Positions 53,673 to 62,987 of a DNA stretch of 64,000 nt are shown piece after piece. Within the stretch, counting starts at the first letter, position 1; every line of letters begins with the position of its first letter. The notes below the pieces were generated by a model, which saw only the letters and a program-made list of their open reading frames with translations, did no database searches and had not been told where the DNA came from. Source of the DNA: Balneolales bacterium (GTDB lineage: Bacteria > Bacteroidota > Rhodothermia > Balneolales > Cyclonatronaceae); the NCBI GenBank assembly GCA_020832405.1, contig JAFIET010000010.1:1-64000 (forward strand), given 5' to 3'. The position numbers were made by a program, and so were the translations under genes.

Positions 53673-56531
53673 ATGAAATCAAGCTATACAGGCGCATTAT
53701 TGAGGATTACCCTGCTCACGATTGTTTTTTTTGCAGGAGGATGGGGCATCACGGCCGTAAACCAGGCTGCTGCGCAGCTGCAGTCGCAGACCGGCACGCT
53801 CAGCGGGCTGGTGTTTGATGAAGACAGCAGCGAAAGCATCATCGGGGCAGCGGTGAGGCTGGAAGGAACCCTGCTCGGCGCCGCTACCGATATCGACGGC
53901 CGCTACATCATCCGGAACATTCCGGCGGGCACCTACACGGTCATTTTTTCCTACGTGGGCTACACGGATCTGCGCTTCACCGATGTTGTCATTGAGCCGA
54001 ACGGCCGCCATGAGCTCAACGCCCTGCTTTCTGCATCAACGCTCGATCTCGATGCGGTAACGGTTTCTGCTACCCGGCAGCGCGACAGCGATGTCTCCGT
54101 AATCAGCGATATCCGGAGGAGCTCGCAGGTGCTTTCCGGGGTTTCTGCCCAGCAGATTGCCCGCTCTCAGGATGGCAACGCGGCACAGGTGATGCAGCGG
54201 GTGCCCGGCGTAACCCTGGTTGACAGCCGCTTCGTGATGATCCGCGGGCTGAGTGAGCGCTACAACAACGTGCTCATCAACAACACCCTCGCGCCCAGCA
54301 CCGAGGTGGACAAGCGTACTTTTTCCTTCGACCTCATTTCAAGCGGCTCGCTCGACCGCATGCTCATTTCGAAGTCCGGCTCGGCGGAGCTGCCCGGCGA
54401 TTTTGCCGGCGGCGTAATCAAACTCTTCACCGTTGAGCAGCGGGATGAAAACTTCACAAGCTTCAGCATTGGCAGCGGCTACCGTGTTGGCACTACCGGG
54501 CGCAGCTACATGCAGAGCCGCGGTTCCCGCACCGATTTCCTGGGCTTCGACAGCGGCTTCCGGGCGCTGCCCGGCGACTTCCCCGATTCCCGCAGCCTGC
54601 AGAACAGCGCGCGAAACGCACAGCTGCGTCAGGATGCCGCCCTCATGCTCGAAAACAACTTCCTGCCCGAAAGCACAACCGCGCTGGCCGATCACAGCCT
54701 GGGCCTGGCCTTTGGCCGCAACTGGCAGGCCGGCAGCCGCCGGTGGAGCAACATCACCACGCTCGACTACAGCACGGGCTATCAGCGCTACGACCGCTCC
54801 TTCTTCCGCTACCTCGAGTGGGAAAACCGGAATCAGCCCATCCTGCAGCGCTTCGCCTTTAACGACGAAACTTTCCAGAAGGAAACCCGCCTCAGCCTGA
54901 TGTCCAACTTCAACCTGCGCCTCAACCCTTCACACAGCATCAGCTTCAAAAACCTGTTCAATCAGATCGGCGAGAACGAAACCATCATGAGAAACGGCAC
55001 CGACTTCATTCAGCGGCCCGATGATGAGCTCATGAATTACCTGCTCGGCTACCGCTCCCGCTCTATTTACACGGGTCAGCTCGAGGGCAATCACCGCCTG
55101 AGCGAAAACCAAAACCTCAACTGGACGCTCGGCCTCAGCTACCTCGGCGAGTCAGAGCCGGACCTCCGCCGCTTCCGCACCTTCCGCGACATTAATGATG
55201 CCGACGAGCGCTTCACCATGCAGATGCCGCCCTCATCCAACCTTTTTGATACGGGCCGCTACTTTGGCAGCCTCGATGAAATTTCCGTCAATCAGGGCGT
55301 CAACTACGAATACCGGCCGGCGCGCGGACCGGAGTTTATCCGCGGCGGCTACCTGATCGATTACCGCAACCGCGATTTCAGCTCCCGCTACATCTCCTAT
55401 CTGTACCCCGGCTTCTTCAACCCGAATGTGCGGGAAGAGCTGATACGCCTGCCCCTCGATGAGATTTTCGCCCCGGAAAACATCCGCACCCTCGACGGCT
55501 TCGTGATTGAGGAAGGCACCCGGCCCATCGACAGCTACGGCGCGGAAAGCCTCACCCTTGCCGGGTACCTGAGCACGGAGTTCGTGCTCAGCCGCATGCA
55601 GCTTTCCGGCGGACTCCGTGTTGAGCACAATACCCAACAGCTCAACAGTCAGGACGACTTCCAGGATATCCGGGTTAAAAATCCGGTGCTTTCCCTGCTG
55701 CCCTTCCTTTCGGCATCGCTCACCCTCACCGAGCGCACGCAGCTCCGCGCCGGCTACAGCCGCACCGTAAACCGCCCCGAATTCCGCGAGCTCGCGCCCT
55801 TTGTGTTCTACGATTACAAGATGGATGCGGGCCGTGCCGGAAATCCGAACCTCAAAACCGCCCAAATCGACAATGCCGACCTCCGCTATGAGTTCTACCC
55901 GCGGCTCGGGGAGCTGATTTCCGTCGGGGTATTCTTCAAATACTTCAACAACCCGATCGAAAACCGTACTATCGTAACGACCGAGAGTCCGCAGTTCAGC
56001 TATATAAACGCGGACTACGCCATGAGCTACGGCGCCGAAATCGAGTTCCGCAAATCCATGCTCGGTCTCACCAACAGCGCCTTCATAGACCGCTTCTCTG
56101 TGAACGCAAACGCCTCCGTGATCTTCTCGGAAGTGAATCTCGGCGAAACGGCCGTTGCCCAGAGTCAGACCCGCGCCCTTCAGGGGCAGTCGCCCTACAT
56201 TGTAAACATGGCGCTGTACTACGACGATCAGCAGCGCGGCATTCAGGCAAGCGCCGTGTACAACATCGTGGGTCCCCGGATTTTTTCAGTGGGTGATGTG
56301 CTCTTCCCGACCATCTACGAAATGCCCCGAAACAGCCTCGATCTGTCGGCTTCCTACCGCTTTGGGCGCGGTTCGCAGCTCAAAGCGGGCATCAGCGACC
56401 TGCTGAACGCCCCGTACCGCTTCTACCAGGATTCCGACCGAAACGACCGCCCCGAAACCGGCCGCGATCACGAAATCTTCAGCTACAGCCGCGGTCAGAA
56501 AATCAGCCTCAGCTACAGCTATCGGTTCTGA
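53673..56531 (+). CDS. TonB-dependent outer-membrane receptor
   Basis: This 952-residue receptor has a signal peptide and an N-terminal carboxypeptidase-like regulatory beta-sandwich (LSGLVFDEDSSESIIGAAVR, then IDGRYIIRNIPAGTYTVIFSYVGY). The plug domain follows, with the block AAQVMQRVPGVTLVDSRFVMIRGL, and then a beta-barrel ending in the aromatic strand SLSYSYRF, whose terminal Phe is typical for Bam recognition. No SusD partner is seen, so it is not a standard SusCD pair. The substrate is unknown; two upstream lipoproteins are likely accessories. A strong terminator follows. Confidence 0.94.
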   Translation: MKSSYTGALLRITLLTIVFFAGGWGITAVNQAAAQLQSQTGTLSGLVFDEDSSESIIGAAVRLEGTLLGAATDIDGRYIIRNIPAGTYTVIFSYVGYTDLRFTDVVIEPNGRHELNALLSASTLDLDAVTVSATRQRDSDVSVISDIRRSSQVLSGVSAQQIARSQDGNAAQVMQRVPGVTLVDSRFVMIRGLSERYNNVLINNTLAPSTEVDKRTFSFDLISSGSLDRMLISKSGSAELPGDFAGGVIKLFTVEQRDENFTSFSIGSGYRVGTTGRSYMQSRGSRTDFLGFDSGFRALPGDFPDSRSLQNSARNAQLRQDAALMLENNFLPESTTALADHSLGLAFGRNWQAGSRRWSNITTLDYSTGYQRYDRSFFRYLEWENRNQPILQRFAFNDETFQKETRLSLMSNFNLRLNPSHSISFKNLFNQIGENETIMRNGTDFIQRPDDELMNYLLGYRSRSIYTGQLEGNHRLSENQNLNWTLGLSYLGESEPDLRRFRTFRDINDADERFTMQMPPSSNLFDTGRYFGSLDEISVNQGVNYEYRPARGPEFIRGGYLIDYRNRDFSSRYISYLYPGFFNPNVREELIRLPLDEIFAPENIRTLDGFVIEEGTRPIDSYGAESLTLAGYLSTEFVLSRMQLSGGLRVEHNTQQLNSQDDFQDIRVKNPVLSLLPFLSASLTLTERTQLRAGYSRTVNRPEFRELAPFVFYDYKMDAGRAGNPNLKTAQIDNADLRYEFYPRLGELISVGVFFKYFNNPIENRTIVTTESPQFSYINADYAMSYGAEIEFRKSMLGLTNSAFIDRFSVNANASVIFSEVNLGETAVAQSQTRALQGQSPYIVNMALYYDDQQRGIQASAVYNIVGPRIFSVGDVLFPTIYEMPRNSLDLSASYRFGRGSQLKAGISDLLNAPYRFYQDSDRNDRPETGRDHEIFSYSRGQKISLSYSYRF

Positions 56532-56573
56532 GGCAGGGAAATCCGGGGGATACGCCCGGTACCGTTCATCACA

Positions 56574-56610
56574 AAAAAAGCCGCGCAGACCAGTTTCTGC
56601 GCGGCTTTTT
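56574..56610 (+). terminator. Rho-independent terminator of the TonB receptor
   Basis: AAAAAGCCGCGCAGA and TCTGCGCGGCTTTTT form perfect arms with a 6-nt loop. It ends the TonB locus. Confidence 0.93.
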
Positions 56611-56772
56611 GCATGAAGGTCCGGGCAAGACCCGGGGGCAGGGCGTGCAGGAAAACCAGAGAAGCAGCCGGACGAAAACTTGTGCTGCGCTGCATCAAGT
56701 TGTCCGTAAGTCCGTATCTTGCGCGGGTTAACACTTTTTTTTAATTTCCTTACACTCACGAACAAGCCAGTC

Positions 56773-57693
56773 ATGTCAGAACGCTTTTTTTCAGAAGACG
56801 AAGTTGCCAAAGTCATCCGCCGTGCCGCTGAGCTCGAGGCCGAGCGGGCGAAGCAATCAAAAGGGAAGCCGCAGGCAGGGCTGAGCGTGCAGGAGCTGGA
56901 AGAAATCGCGAGTGCTTCAGGCATTGATCCGGAGCTCATCCGGCAGGCCGCAAACGAGCTCGATACGGAACCGTCGCAGTCGCCGGCCGGGCGGTCGCGG
57001 TCAACCCGCTCAGAAACTTCGGCCGTTGTAATTGACGACAGCGAGATCTATGCCGAAGAATGGATTGATGTAAAACCGGCCGACGGCCTCATCGACCTGC
57101 TCATAGCTGAGCTCAACCATAAGTACGGCACCTCTGAAGACGACGTAACCTGGTGGAACAACCTCACCGGCGATTACCCCGGCAAGGCCCGTGTGAAGCG
57201 CAGCAGCCACACAACCGAGTGGATTTACACCGATGCCTGGCAGATGTCGACTACGCGGGTATTGTTTCAGGGGCGGGGCGACCGGCTGCGCATCCGCGTG
57301 AGCAAGCGCGACACCTACGGCGGCAACTGGGAAAACTACGGCAATTACGCCTGGCTCATCGCTGCCGTACTTATGATTCCGACGGGTATTTTGGGCCATT
57401 TTGCCATGGAATCCGCCATAGCAACTGCGCTTATAATGGCGGCCGTTTTTGCGCTCAGCTTCGGAGCGGGCCGTACCTACCTCACGGGCCTTGTGGGAAA
57501 GGAAGAGAAAAAAATGGACCGGCTTTCGGCGGAACTGGGTGATCTGGCCCGTGAGCTCGGTCCCGATTTTCAGAAGTCGGGCAGCACTTCGGCTTCACAA
57601 AGCCGCCGCACCATCAAAATTGACGGCGCGGAAGCCGACCTCAGCGACTCGGTCGCACAGAAAGCGCAAAAGCTCCGCAATCAGCTCCGCTGA
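56773..57693 (+). CDS. Hypothetical membrane protein with acidic N-terminal region
   Basis: This 306-residue protein begins with a charged helical segment (FFSEDEVAKVIRRAAELEAERAKQ, then LSVQELEEIASASGIDPELIRQAANEL), which resembles a small helical adaptor. A soluble alpha/beta domain follows. Two hydrophobic segments lie near 195-240 (NYAWLIAAVLMIPTGILGHF, AMESAIATALIMAAVFALSFG), and the C-terminal tail is charged. Family unrecognised, though the N-terminal pattern is often seen in Bacteroidota membrane proteins of unknown role. The start codon follows a GTTAACAC-rich stretch; ATG at 56773 is favoured. Confidence 0.68.
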   Translation: MSERFFSEDEVAKVIRRAAELEAERAKQSKGKPQAGLSVQELEEIASASGIDPELIRQAANELDTEPSQSPAGRSRSTRSETSAVVIDDSEIYAEEWIDVKPADGLIDLLIAELNHKYGTSEDDVTWWNNLTGDYPGKARVKRSSHTTEWIYTDAWQMSTTRVLFQGRGDRLRIRVSKRDTYGGNWENYGNYAWLIAAVLMIPTGILGHFAMESAIATALIMAAVFALSFGAGRTYLTGLVGKEEKKMDRLSAELGDLARELGPDFQKSGSTSASQSRRTIKIDGAEADLSDSVAQKAQKLRNQLR

Positions 57694-57710
57694 GCCGGAA
57701 CCGGCCCGGC

Positions 57711-57977
57711 CTAATCCAGATACTTGTCGAAATACTCCTCTACCCAGCCCTTCAGGGTAGATTCCGGCACCGGCAGGAAAAAGCTCTTTTTTAGGTCAAC
57801 CGTGATTTCATCACCCGAATCAGCGATATAGCCCGAAACCAAATTGCCGTTAAAACGCAGGGTATCGCCCTCCCATTTATGGCCGATACCAAACTTCTTC
57901 TGCATATCGCCCGCAATAATGCCGAGCGCCTCGCGCACTTCTTCCTTGCTTTTGCTGTGCTTTCGTGTGAGTTTCAT
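57711..57977 (-). CDS. Polyhydroxyalkanoic-acid-system family small protein
   Basis: This 88-residue protein matches the small family found with PHA granule systems: a basic N-terminus and EEVREALGIIAGDMQKKFGIGHKWEGDTLRFNG, with strands NLVSGYIADSGDEITVDLKKSFFLPV followed by the helix WVEEYFDKYL. The fold resembles a one-domain START-like strand-helix arrangement. It need not imply PHA synthesis; no phaC gene is in view. It is convergent with the gene at 57693, separated by 17 nt. Confidence 0.72.
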   Translation of the reverse strand: MKLTRKHSKSKEEVREALGIIAGDMQKKFGIGHKWEGDTLRFNGNLVSGYIADSGDEITVDLKKSFFLPVPESTLKGWVEEYFDKYLD

Positions 57978-58125
57978 GCTCTGTCCTGCTCCGTATTGAG
58001 GTGAGGGGTAAGTGTATAAGCCGGACTATATAAACAACAAAAAAACGGAAATCAACCAGGCAGCATACCAGAATCCGGCATCTGTCATTTTTCCGCCCCG
58101 TTTTTTTAGGGTGAAATTTTGAGAA

Positions 58126-58186
58126 CATCACTGTCTTTCGTGCTTGTGACAAATCCCAAATCAACGGCATGTCCCGTGCCTTTTTT
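58126..58186 (-). repeat. R3 repeat, inverted copy left of ATPase D
   Basis: CATCACTGTCTTTCGTGCTT, then GTGACAAATCCCAAATCAAC and GGCATGTCCCGTGCC followed by T-run. This is the near-perfect reverse complement of the R3 copy at 60.33 kb: only one substitution and one 1-nt indel were visible over about 54 nt. Confidence 0.9.
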
Positions 58187-58285
58187 TTTGAGGTCCCTTC
58201 CTGATCTTAGCCCGCAGACCATGTAGCAGCTCTAAGTTACCTGATGTGCACAGTCCTGAACCCCCAAAAAAACAAATCAAACAAA

Positions 58286-58575
58286 TGTCATCTCGAACAG
58301 CGGCGTATGGCAATGAGCCTGCCAAAGTCTGTGCAAGCAGCACAGTCGCGAAACCATTCGAAGCATCATGTGAGAGATCTCCAAAGGTGGCCTGCCCGGC
58401 ACTTTCTGAGCGCCCCGAAAAAAGCCTGCGTGCTGGCCCGCCATCCGCCGCCCCGTGGCGTATTCATGTGAAGGAGATTCCTCACATGATGCTTCGGCAG
58501 CCAATCGGGCGGGTCCGGCCCAAAGCCTTCGGCAAGCTCCCTGCCACACGAGCAGCGTTCGGAATGACACGGGGG
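58286..58575 (+). repeat. R2 composite repeat left of ATPase D
   Basis: It begins GTCATCTCGAACAGCGGCGT, ATGGCAATGAG and CGAAACCATTCGAAGCATCA, TGTGAGAGATCTCC. The second half begins GGAGATTCCTCACATGATGC and ends GCAGCGTTCGGAATGACACG, the inverted form of the same element. The pair is thus head-to-head. A matching direct copy occurs on the other side of the ATPase at 60032-60244. Confidence 0.85.
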
Positions 58576-58641
58576 AGGGTGTCGGGAGTGGGTATGGGGT
58601 TAGGGCAATGCCCTAATGTGGCACCAAGTTTGAAAAAAGAC

Positions 58642-59847
58642 TCAGCTGAAATACTCCCGGCAGGGAACAGCGATCGCCGTGAGGCCATCCTGCTCAAACC
58701 GGTCGTGCTGATTAAGTGTGATGATGTGCCCTTCCTGCAATCCAAAAAAGCGGAGGGCTTCAAAAAGGCCGTTCAGCTCCCTTTCAAGATTATCAGCCGT
58801 CAGTTTCAGGCAAACCTGTATTACCTCAGCGGGCCTGCTTTTTTCGACCGCGATAAAATCGCACTCACCCTTTTCTTTGAAATAGCAGATCTCCCTGTAT
58901 CTGCGTCTCAGAAACAGAAAAACAAGATTTTCAAACACCGGACCCCAATCAGAAGTGAACGACTTTGAATTGACCTGCACGAGTCCGGTATCGATCGCAT
59001 AAACCTTTCTTGGGTTCACGTTCTGCTTTTGTACCGAATAGCTGAATTTGGGCACAAAGAAGAATAGCCAGGACTGCTCCAAGTGCGAGAAATACTCCAT
59101 TACCGTACTTGTGGCACTGATACCGATCTGCGACTTGAGCTTGTTTGCGCTAACCAGTCTGCCTGTGTTGGATACAAGAAAAAGCGCAAGCCGCTGCAGC
59201 GATTTCACATCCCGAACGCCGTAGCGTACGGCGATATCCCGTATCAGAATGTCGTTAAACAGCTGATGCAGCACATCGTCGTTTCCGCTTTTGAGATACT
59301 CCGGAAAGCCGCCCTCGTTCATGTAATTCTGAAACAGCGCATCGGATGGCTGCAGCCCTCTTAACCGCAAAAACTCCGGCCACGAAAAGGGGAACAGTTC
59401 GGTGCTCAGATGCCTGCCGGTCAGCCGTGAGCCCAACTCCTGACTCAGCAGGGAGGCGTTCGATCCCGTAATGATCAGCCTGCAGCCTTCGTCGAGCTTC
59501 TGCCGCACGTACAACTCCCAGCCTTCCACAACCTGAATTTCATCAAAGAAGAGCAGCTTTTTCTCTGATTCATGCAGGATGTCATCGAGCCGCGCAAAAT
59601 CCCTGAGGTCGAAGCCGTACAGGCGCGGGTCTTCAAAGTTCAGAAAAAATGCATCCGCATAGTCCCCGTGCAGCAGCTGATGCATGAGCGTACTTTTCCC
59701 GCAGCGGCGTATGCCCGAGATGATAAGCGCATGCGCATCAGGTTCGGGCAGCCGGTGCATGGCATCGCGCATGAGCCCCGTTTCCCTGCCGCGCAAATTA
59801 TCCCGCTGCGCCCGCGCAACATCCGCAATGGTAGTTTTGGTAATCAT
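58642..59847 (-). CDS. AAA ATPase with DUF4143 domain (ATPase D)
   Basis: This 401-residue ATPase has Walker A GIRRCGKS (45-52), Walker B LLFFDEIQVVEGWE with Asp102-Glu103, the sensor LIITGSNASLLS and the helical arm LTGRHLSTELFPFSWPEF. A winged-helix-like part (VSANKLKSQIGISATSTVMEYFSHLE) follows, and the C-terminal nuclease-like block is GECDFIAVEKSRPAEVIQVC. The last motif has E-x-I-Q rather than E-x-K, so the catalytic Lys is replaced by Gln. The gene is enclosed by direct R2 composites and inverted R3 copies, and has its own palindromic pair upstream. Confidence 0.9.
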   Translation of the reverse strand: MITKTTIADVARAQRDNLRGRETGLMRDAMHRLPEPDAHALIISGIRRCGKSTLMHQLLHGDYADAFFLNFEDPRLYGFDLRDFARLDDILHESEKKLLFFDEIQVVEGWELYVRQKLDEGCRLIITGSNASLLSQELGSRLTGRHLSTELFPFSWPEFLRLRGLQPSDALFQNYMNEGGFPEYLKSGNDDVLHQLFNDILIRDIAVRYGVRDVKSLQRLALFLVSNTGRLVSANKLKSQIGISATSTVMEYFSHLEQSWLFFFVPKFSYSVQKQNVNPRKVYAIDTGLVQVNSKSFTSDWGPVFENLVFLFLRRRYREICYFKEKGECDFIAVEKSRPAEVIQVCLKLTADNLERELNGLFEALRFFGLQEGHIITLNQHDRFEQDGLTAIAVPCREYFS

Positions 59848-59874
59848 ATTTTTCTCTGGTTTGACGCAAAGCTA

Positions 59875-59930
59875 CAAATTTGTTGTTTAGCAACAAACAA
59901 TAGTGTTGTTTGGCACCAAACAAAAATATG
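59875..59930. promoter_or_regulatory. Paired palindromes upstream of ATPase D
   Basis: The first palindrome is TTTGTTG-TTTAG-CAACAAA. The second is TTGTTTGG-CA-CCAAACAA. Both share TGTTGTTT starting at 59881 and 59904 (23 nt apart), roughly 30 nt before the ATG. They match each other, but not the palindromes of ATPases A, B or C. Confidence 0.7.
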
Positions 59931-60031
59931 ACCGCGCTATCGCGAGATCGTTTTGCCGGGGCCTGATCCGCTTCGGAGATTCGCCGCATTGATGAGCACA
60001 GTCATGAAAACCCAACAAAAAAAAACAACAG

Positions 60032-60244
60032 GTCATCTCGAACAGCGGCGTATGGCAATGAGCCAACCGAAGCCACAAAAAGCGGCCCAACCGCGAAACC
60101 ATTCGAAGCATCATGTGAGAGATCTCCATAGGTTGCGTTGCCCGGCACTTTCTCAACGCCCCGAAAAGTCCATTCGGGCGGGACTTGCTCAGAGGCTACG
60201 GCAGATTCCCTGCAAATTAAGCAGCGTTCGGAATGACACGGGGG
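60032..60244 (+). repeat. R2 composite repeat right of ATPase D (direct copy)
   Basis: The start GTCATCTCGAACAGCGGCGT, ATGGCAATGAG and CGAAACCATTCGAAGCATCA is the same as in the 58286 copy. The end GCAGCGTTCGGAATGACACG is also shared. The middle has diverged or is shortened, so this copy is about 213 nt rather than 290 nt. Confidence 0.85.
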
Positions 60245-60324
60245 CGCGGGCGAAAGACCAGGTAATTCCGGACCGATCCGATAAATCCGTGTGCTGTTAT
60301 TACATCAAAATTTTGGCATACAAC

Positions 60325-60399
60325 CAAAAAAGCACGGGATATGCCGTTGATTTGGGATTTGTCACAAGCACGAAAGACAGTGATGCTCACGGAGTTTTC
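60325..60399 (+). repeat. R3 repeat, right of ATPase D
   Basis: GCACGGGATATGCCGTTGAT, TTGGGATTTGTCACAAGCAC, GAAAGACAGTGATG, then CTCACGGAGTTTTCC. Reverse complement of the copy at 58126; together they enclose about 2.15 kb holding ATPase D. Confidence 0.9.
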
Positions 60400-60449
60400 C
60401 CAAAAAAAATCTGCGGTTATTTATTGCAACTGGGGTGTGCTCCGGCTTC

Positions 60450-60553
60450 GGAGATTCCTCACATGATGTTTCGGCGGCACCAAGAGGCGGGGTAGGCTCA
60501 AAGATTTCGGCAAGTTCCCAGTAACATGTGCAGCGTTCGGAATGACACGGGGG
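60450..60553 (-). repeat. R2 repeat, inverted single copy
   Basis: GGAGATTCCTCACATGATGT, then TTCGGCAAGTTCCCAGTAAC, and CAGCGTTCGGAATGACACGG. Same element as the second half of the 58286 composite. Confidence 0.78.
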
Positions 60554-60627
60554 TAGGTTTGGTGATGTTGAGAATTTCGTTCTGCCGTAATTCCTGACGG
60601 GGACAACTGCGGTCAGCGGTCATTAAA

Positions 60628-60665
60628 ACAAAAAGCCCCGCAACCGGTATGGCAGCGGGGCTTTG
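60628..60665 (-). terminator. Rho-independent terminator of the S46 peptidase
   Basis: AAAGCCCCGC and GCGGGGCTTT form the stem; a T-rich tract follows on the minus strand. 27 nt after the stop. Confidence 0.88.
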
Positions 60666-60691
60666 GTTTTTCAGGAATTGTGAATCAAAGA

Positions 60692-62872
60692 TTAGCGGTT
60701 GCGCGCGTCTTCGATTTCGCGGACGAGGCGGTCGGCGCGGTACACGTGACGCAGGGCTTCGAGCATGCCGCGGCTATCCACCGAAACGGCGCGGGCGCTG
60801 CGGTCGTCGAGGATGAGGGTGCTCGAGCCCATGCTTTCTACGTTGCCGTCGAAAGCGAGACCCACAACTTCGAGGCGGGTGTTAACCACCGGCGAACCGG
60901 AGTTGCCCCCGATGATATCATTGGTGGAAACAAAGTTGAGGGGCGTAGCGAGGTCGAGCGTTGCCGATGGCGTAGCCCAGCGCTCGGGCAGCGCCCACTC
61001 CGGCTCGTTGCGGTGCGAGTGATGGCGGTCGTACAGGCCGTAAAAGGTGGTATAAGCCGGTGCGAAGGTGCCGTTGTATTCGTAGCCGGCCACTACGCCG
61101 TCTGCGATGCGGGGCGAGAAGGTTGCATCAGGCGGGATGCTCGTGCCGTACACCGCGAACCAGCCGCGACCCAGACGGGTTTCGAGCTGATTTTCTTCCA
61201 TACCGAGCATCTGAAAGGCCATGGTGTTGTCGAACAGCGTGCTGCCGAATGCCATGAAGTAATCGAGTGCCGGATCGCTCCAGCTGTCGAAATCAGTCTG
61301 CACGAAGGCCGCGGTCTGCTCCTGCGTGGCAAGGGCGGAATTTTCAACGAGGTAGCGGGCAAACGCTGCTTTGTCGCGGCCATTGAGGATGCGGGCGAGG
61401 TATTCGGAGTCTTCCCCTAACAGGCTTGCCAGGTAGTGCAGGTGATTTTCGATCATGATGACTTCGGCTTCGGCTTCTTTGTCGCCGATATTGGCGATGC
61501 TGCCGACGGCCCGGCTGCGGGTTTCGCTGTCGAGCTCCTGATGGTTCAGGCGGTAGGCCACGAGTGCGCGCTGCAGCAGGGCTGAGCTGAGCCCGGAATT
61601 TGGCTGCATGCCGATGCTCATGAGGTACGGATAGGGCGCGAGGGAAGCCTTCAGCTCCTGAATTTCGGCAATGCGCTCAATAATGGGGATGAATTCCTCC
61701 GCCAGGGCGGGGTCTTCGCGCAGGCTTGCGATGAAGTTGTTTTCGTTATCGGTGCGGCGGCCCATCAGGTAAGGGTCGCGGTGCGCGAGTACCTGTCCGC
61801 CGTAGAGTTTCTCGGCGTTGCGCAGACCGAAAATGGTATTACGCAGCTGCTGCGCCTCTTCGGTATCCGGATCGAGGGCAAAAATGGCATCAAGCCCGTT
61901 CAGGGTGTGGTACAGGAAATTGTGAATGATGTCGAGCTGAAACTGCCCGGCGTAGGTCAGCTGTGCCACGGTGTTGAGGCGTGTTGTGCTGCCGGGGTTG
62001 CCGATCACAAAAACACCGTCGCCGCTTTCCACGCCCTGTGTGGCAAAGGGGAAGAAAAAGGGGGTTTCGAGCGGGGCATCATCTTCATATACCCGCATGA
62101 ACGACATATCGAGATTGTAGCGCGGGTAGGTGAAGTTGTCGGTATCGCCGCCGTAGTAGCCGATCTGCAGCTCAGGCGCCATCACCATCCTGACATCGCT
62201 GTAGCGGCGGAAAAAGTAGGCCGAGTAGCGGCCGCCGTTGAACAGCGAAACCACCTGAACCACGATGTTGTCGCTTTCGTCAAATTCAGCACTGAGCTCG
62301 GCCTGCACCCGCTGAATCACCTGCGAGCGGACCTGCGCCTGCTGTTCGATGGGGGCGGAGTCAACTTCATCCAGAATCAGATCGGTGAGGTCGCGGATAT
62401 CGACCAGCTGATCGAGGTAGTAGCCCTCAATCATGCGCTCGTCGGAGAGGGTTACGGCGTAGAAGCCGTCGTCGAGGGTGCGCTCGCCTTCCCGGCCGAT
62501 TTGCGTAATCTGATCGCGCACACAGTGATGGTTGGTCATTACGAGGCCGTTAGGCGAGATGAAGGAACCGGAGCACCCGGGCAGGCGGACCGCACCGAGG
62601 CGGGCGCGCTCAAACCAGGCGTCGTCGGGGTCGAAGTTGTAGGTTTCGGCAAAGTATTCGACCGGTGCATGCTCGAAGGTCCACATGCGGCCGTTGTCGA
62701 GAATGCTCGAAGGTAGCGGCTCGAAAACCGGAAGCAGGGAAACTGGTGCCGGTTCTGTAACCGGCTGAGGAGCGGCGGGCTGCTCAGCCGTTTGCTGAGG
62801 GGCCGCGCAGGATAGCACAAAGAGAAGGCTGAAAACAGCCGTCAGGTGTTTCAGGGATGGGAATTGGTACAT
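60692..62872 (-). CDS. S46-family serine peptidase (DPP7/DPP11-like) lipoprotein
   Basis: This 726-residue peptidase has a lipoprotein signal (hydrophobic core TAVFSLLFVL, then SCAAP with Cys22), followed by Pro/Ala-rich linker. The S46 catalytic fold shows His115/His116 in TNHHC, the block GGDTDNFTYPRYNLD with the probable Asp, and Ser658 in GGNSGSP. Family members release dipeptides from the N-terminus of peptides in the periplasm or at the surface. The Gly/Arg position that decides DPP7 versus DPP11 specificity was not assigned, so substrate preference is left open. The terminator at 60628-60665 ends the unit. Confidence 0.94.
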   Translation of the reverse strand: MYQFPSLKHLTAVFSLLFVLSCAAPQQTAEQPAAPQPVTEPAPVSLLPVFEPLPSSILDNGRMWTFEHAPVEYFAETYNFDPDDAWFERARLGAVRLPGCSGSFISPNGLVMTNHHCVRDQITQIGREGERTLDDGFYAVTLSDERMIEGYYLDQLVDIRDLTDLILDEVDSAPIEQQAQVRSQVIQRVQAELSAEFDESDNIVVQVVSLFNGGRYSAYFFRRYSDVRMVMAPELQIGYYGGDTDNFTYPRYNLDMSFMRVYEDDAPLETPFFFPFATQGVESGDGVFVIGNPGSTTRLNTVAQLTYAGQFQLDIIHNFLYHTLNGLDAIFALDPDTEEAQQLRNTIFGLRNAEKLYGGQVLAHRDPYLMGRRTDNENNFIASLREDPALAEEFIPIIERIAEIQELKASLAPYPYLMSIGMQPNSGLSSALLQRALVAYRLNHQELDSETRSRAVGSIANIGDKEAEAEVIMIENHLHYLASLLGEDSEYLARILNGRDKAAFARYLVENSALATQEQTAAFVQTDFDSWSDPALDYFMAFGSTLFDNTMAFQMLGMEENQLETRLGRGWFAVYGTSIPPDATFSPRIADGVVAGYEYNGTFAPAYTTFYGLYDRHHSHRNEPEWALPERWATPSATLDLATPLNFVSTNDIIGGNSGSPVVNTRLEVVGLAFDGNVESMGSSTLILDDRSARAVSVDSRGMLEALRHVYRADRLVREIEDARNR

Positions 62873-62987
62873 GAGATGAAATTTGGTTTAAGGAAAACTT
62901 AATCTGATAAAGGTACCGGATTATCAGAAAAGCTTTCACCTTTTTTTCGCAACAAAGTTGCGTTCTTTTTTTTATTTCTGTAAAGAT

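Noticed and set aside
58246-58968. 240-codon frame over repeats and the end of ATPase D
   Set aside because: It is made of R2 repeat and antisense ATPase sequence.
59953-60495. 180-codon plus-strand frame
   Set aside because: It consists of R2 and R3 repeat DNA; the translation has no domain features.
62948-62962. CGCAAC-AAA-GTTGCG hairpin as terminator
   Set aside because: The T-tract follows on the plus strand, but no plus-strand gene ends there; it is left as an unexplained hairpin.
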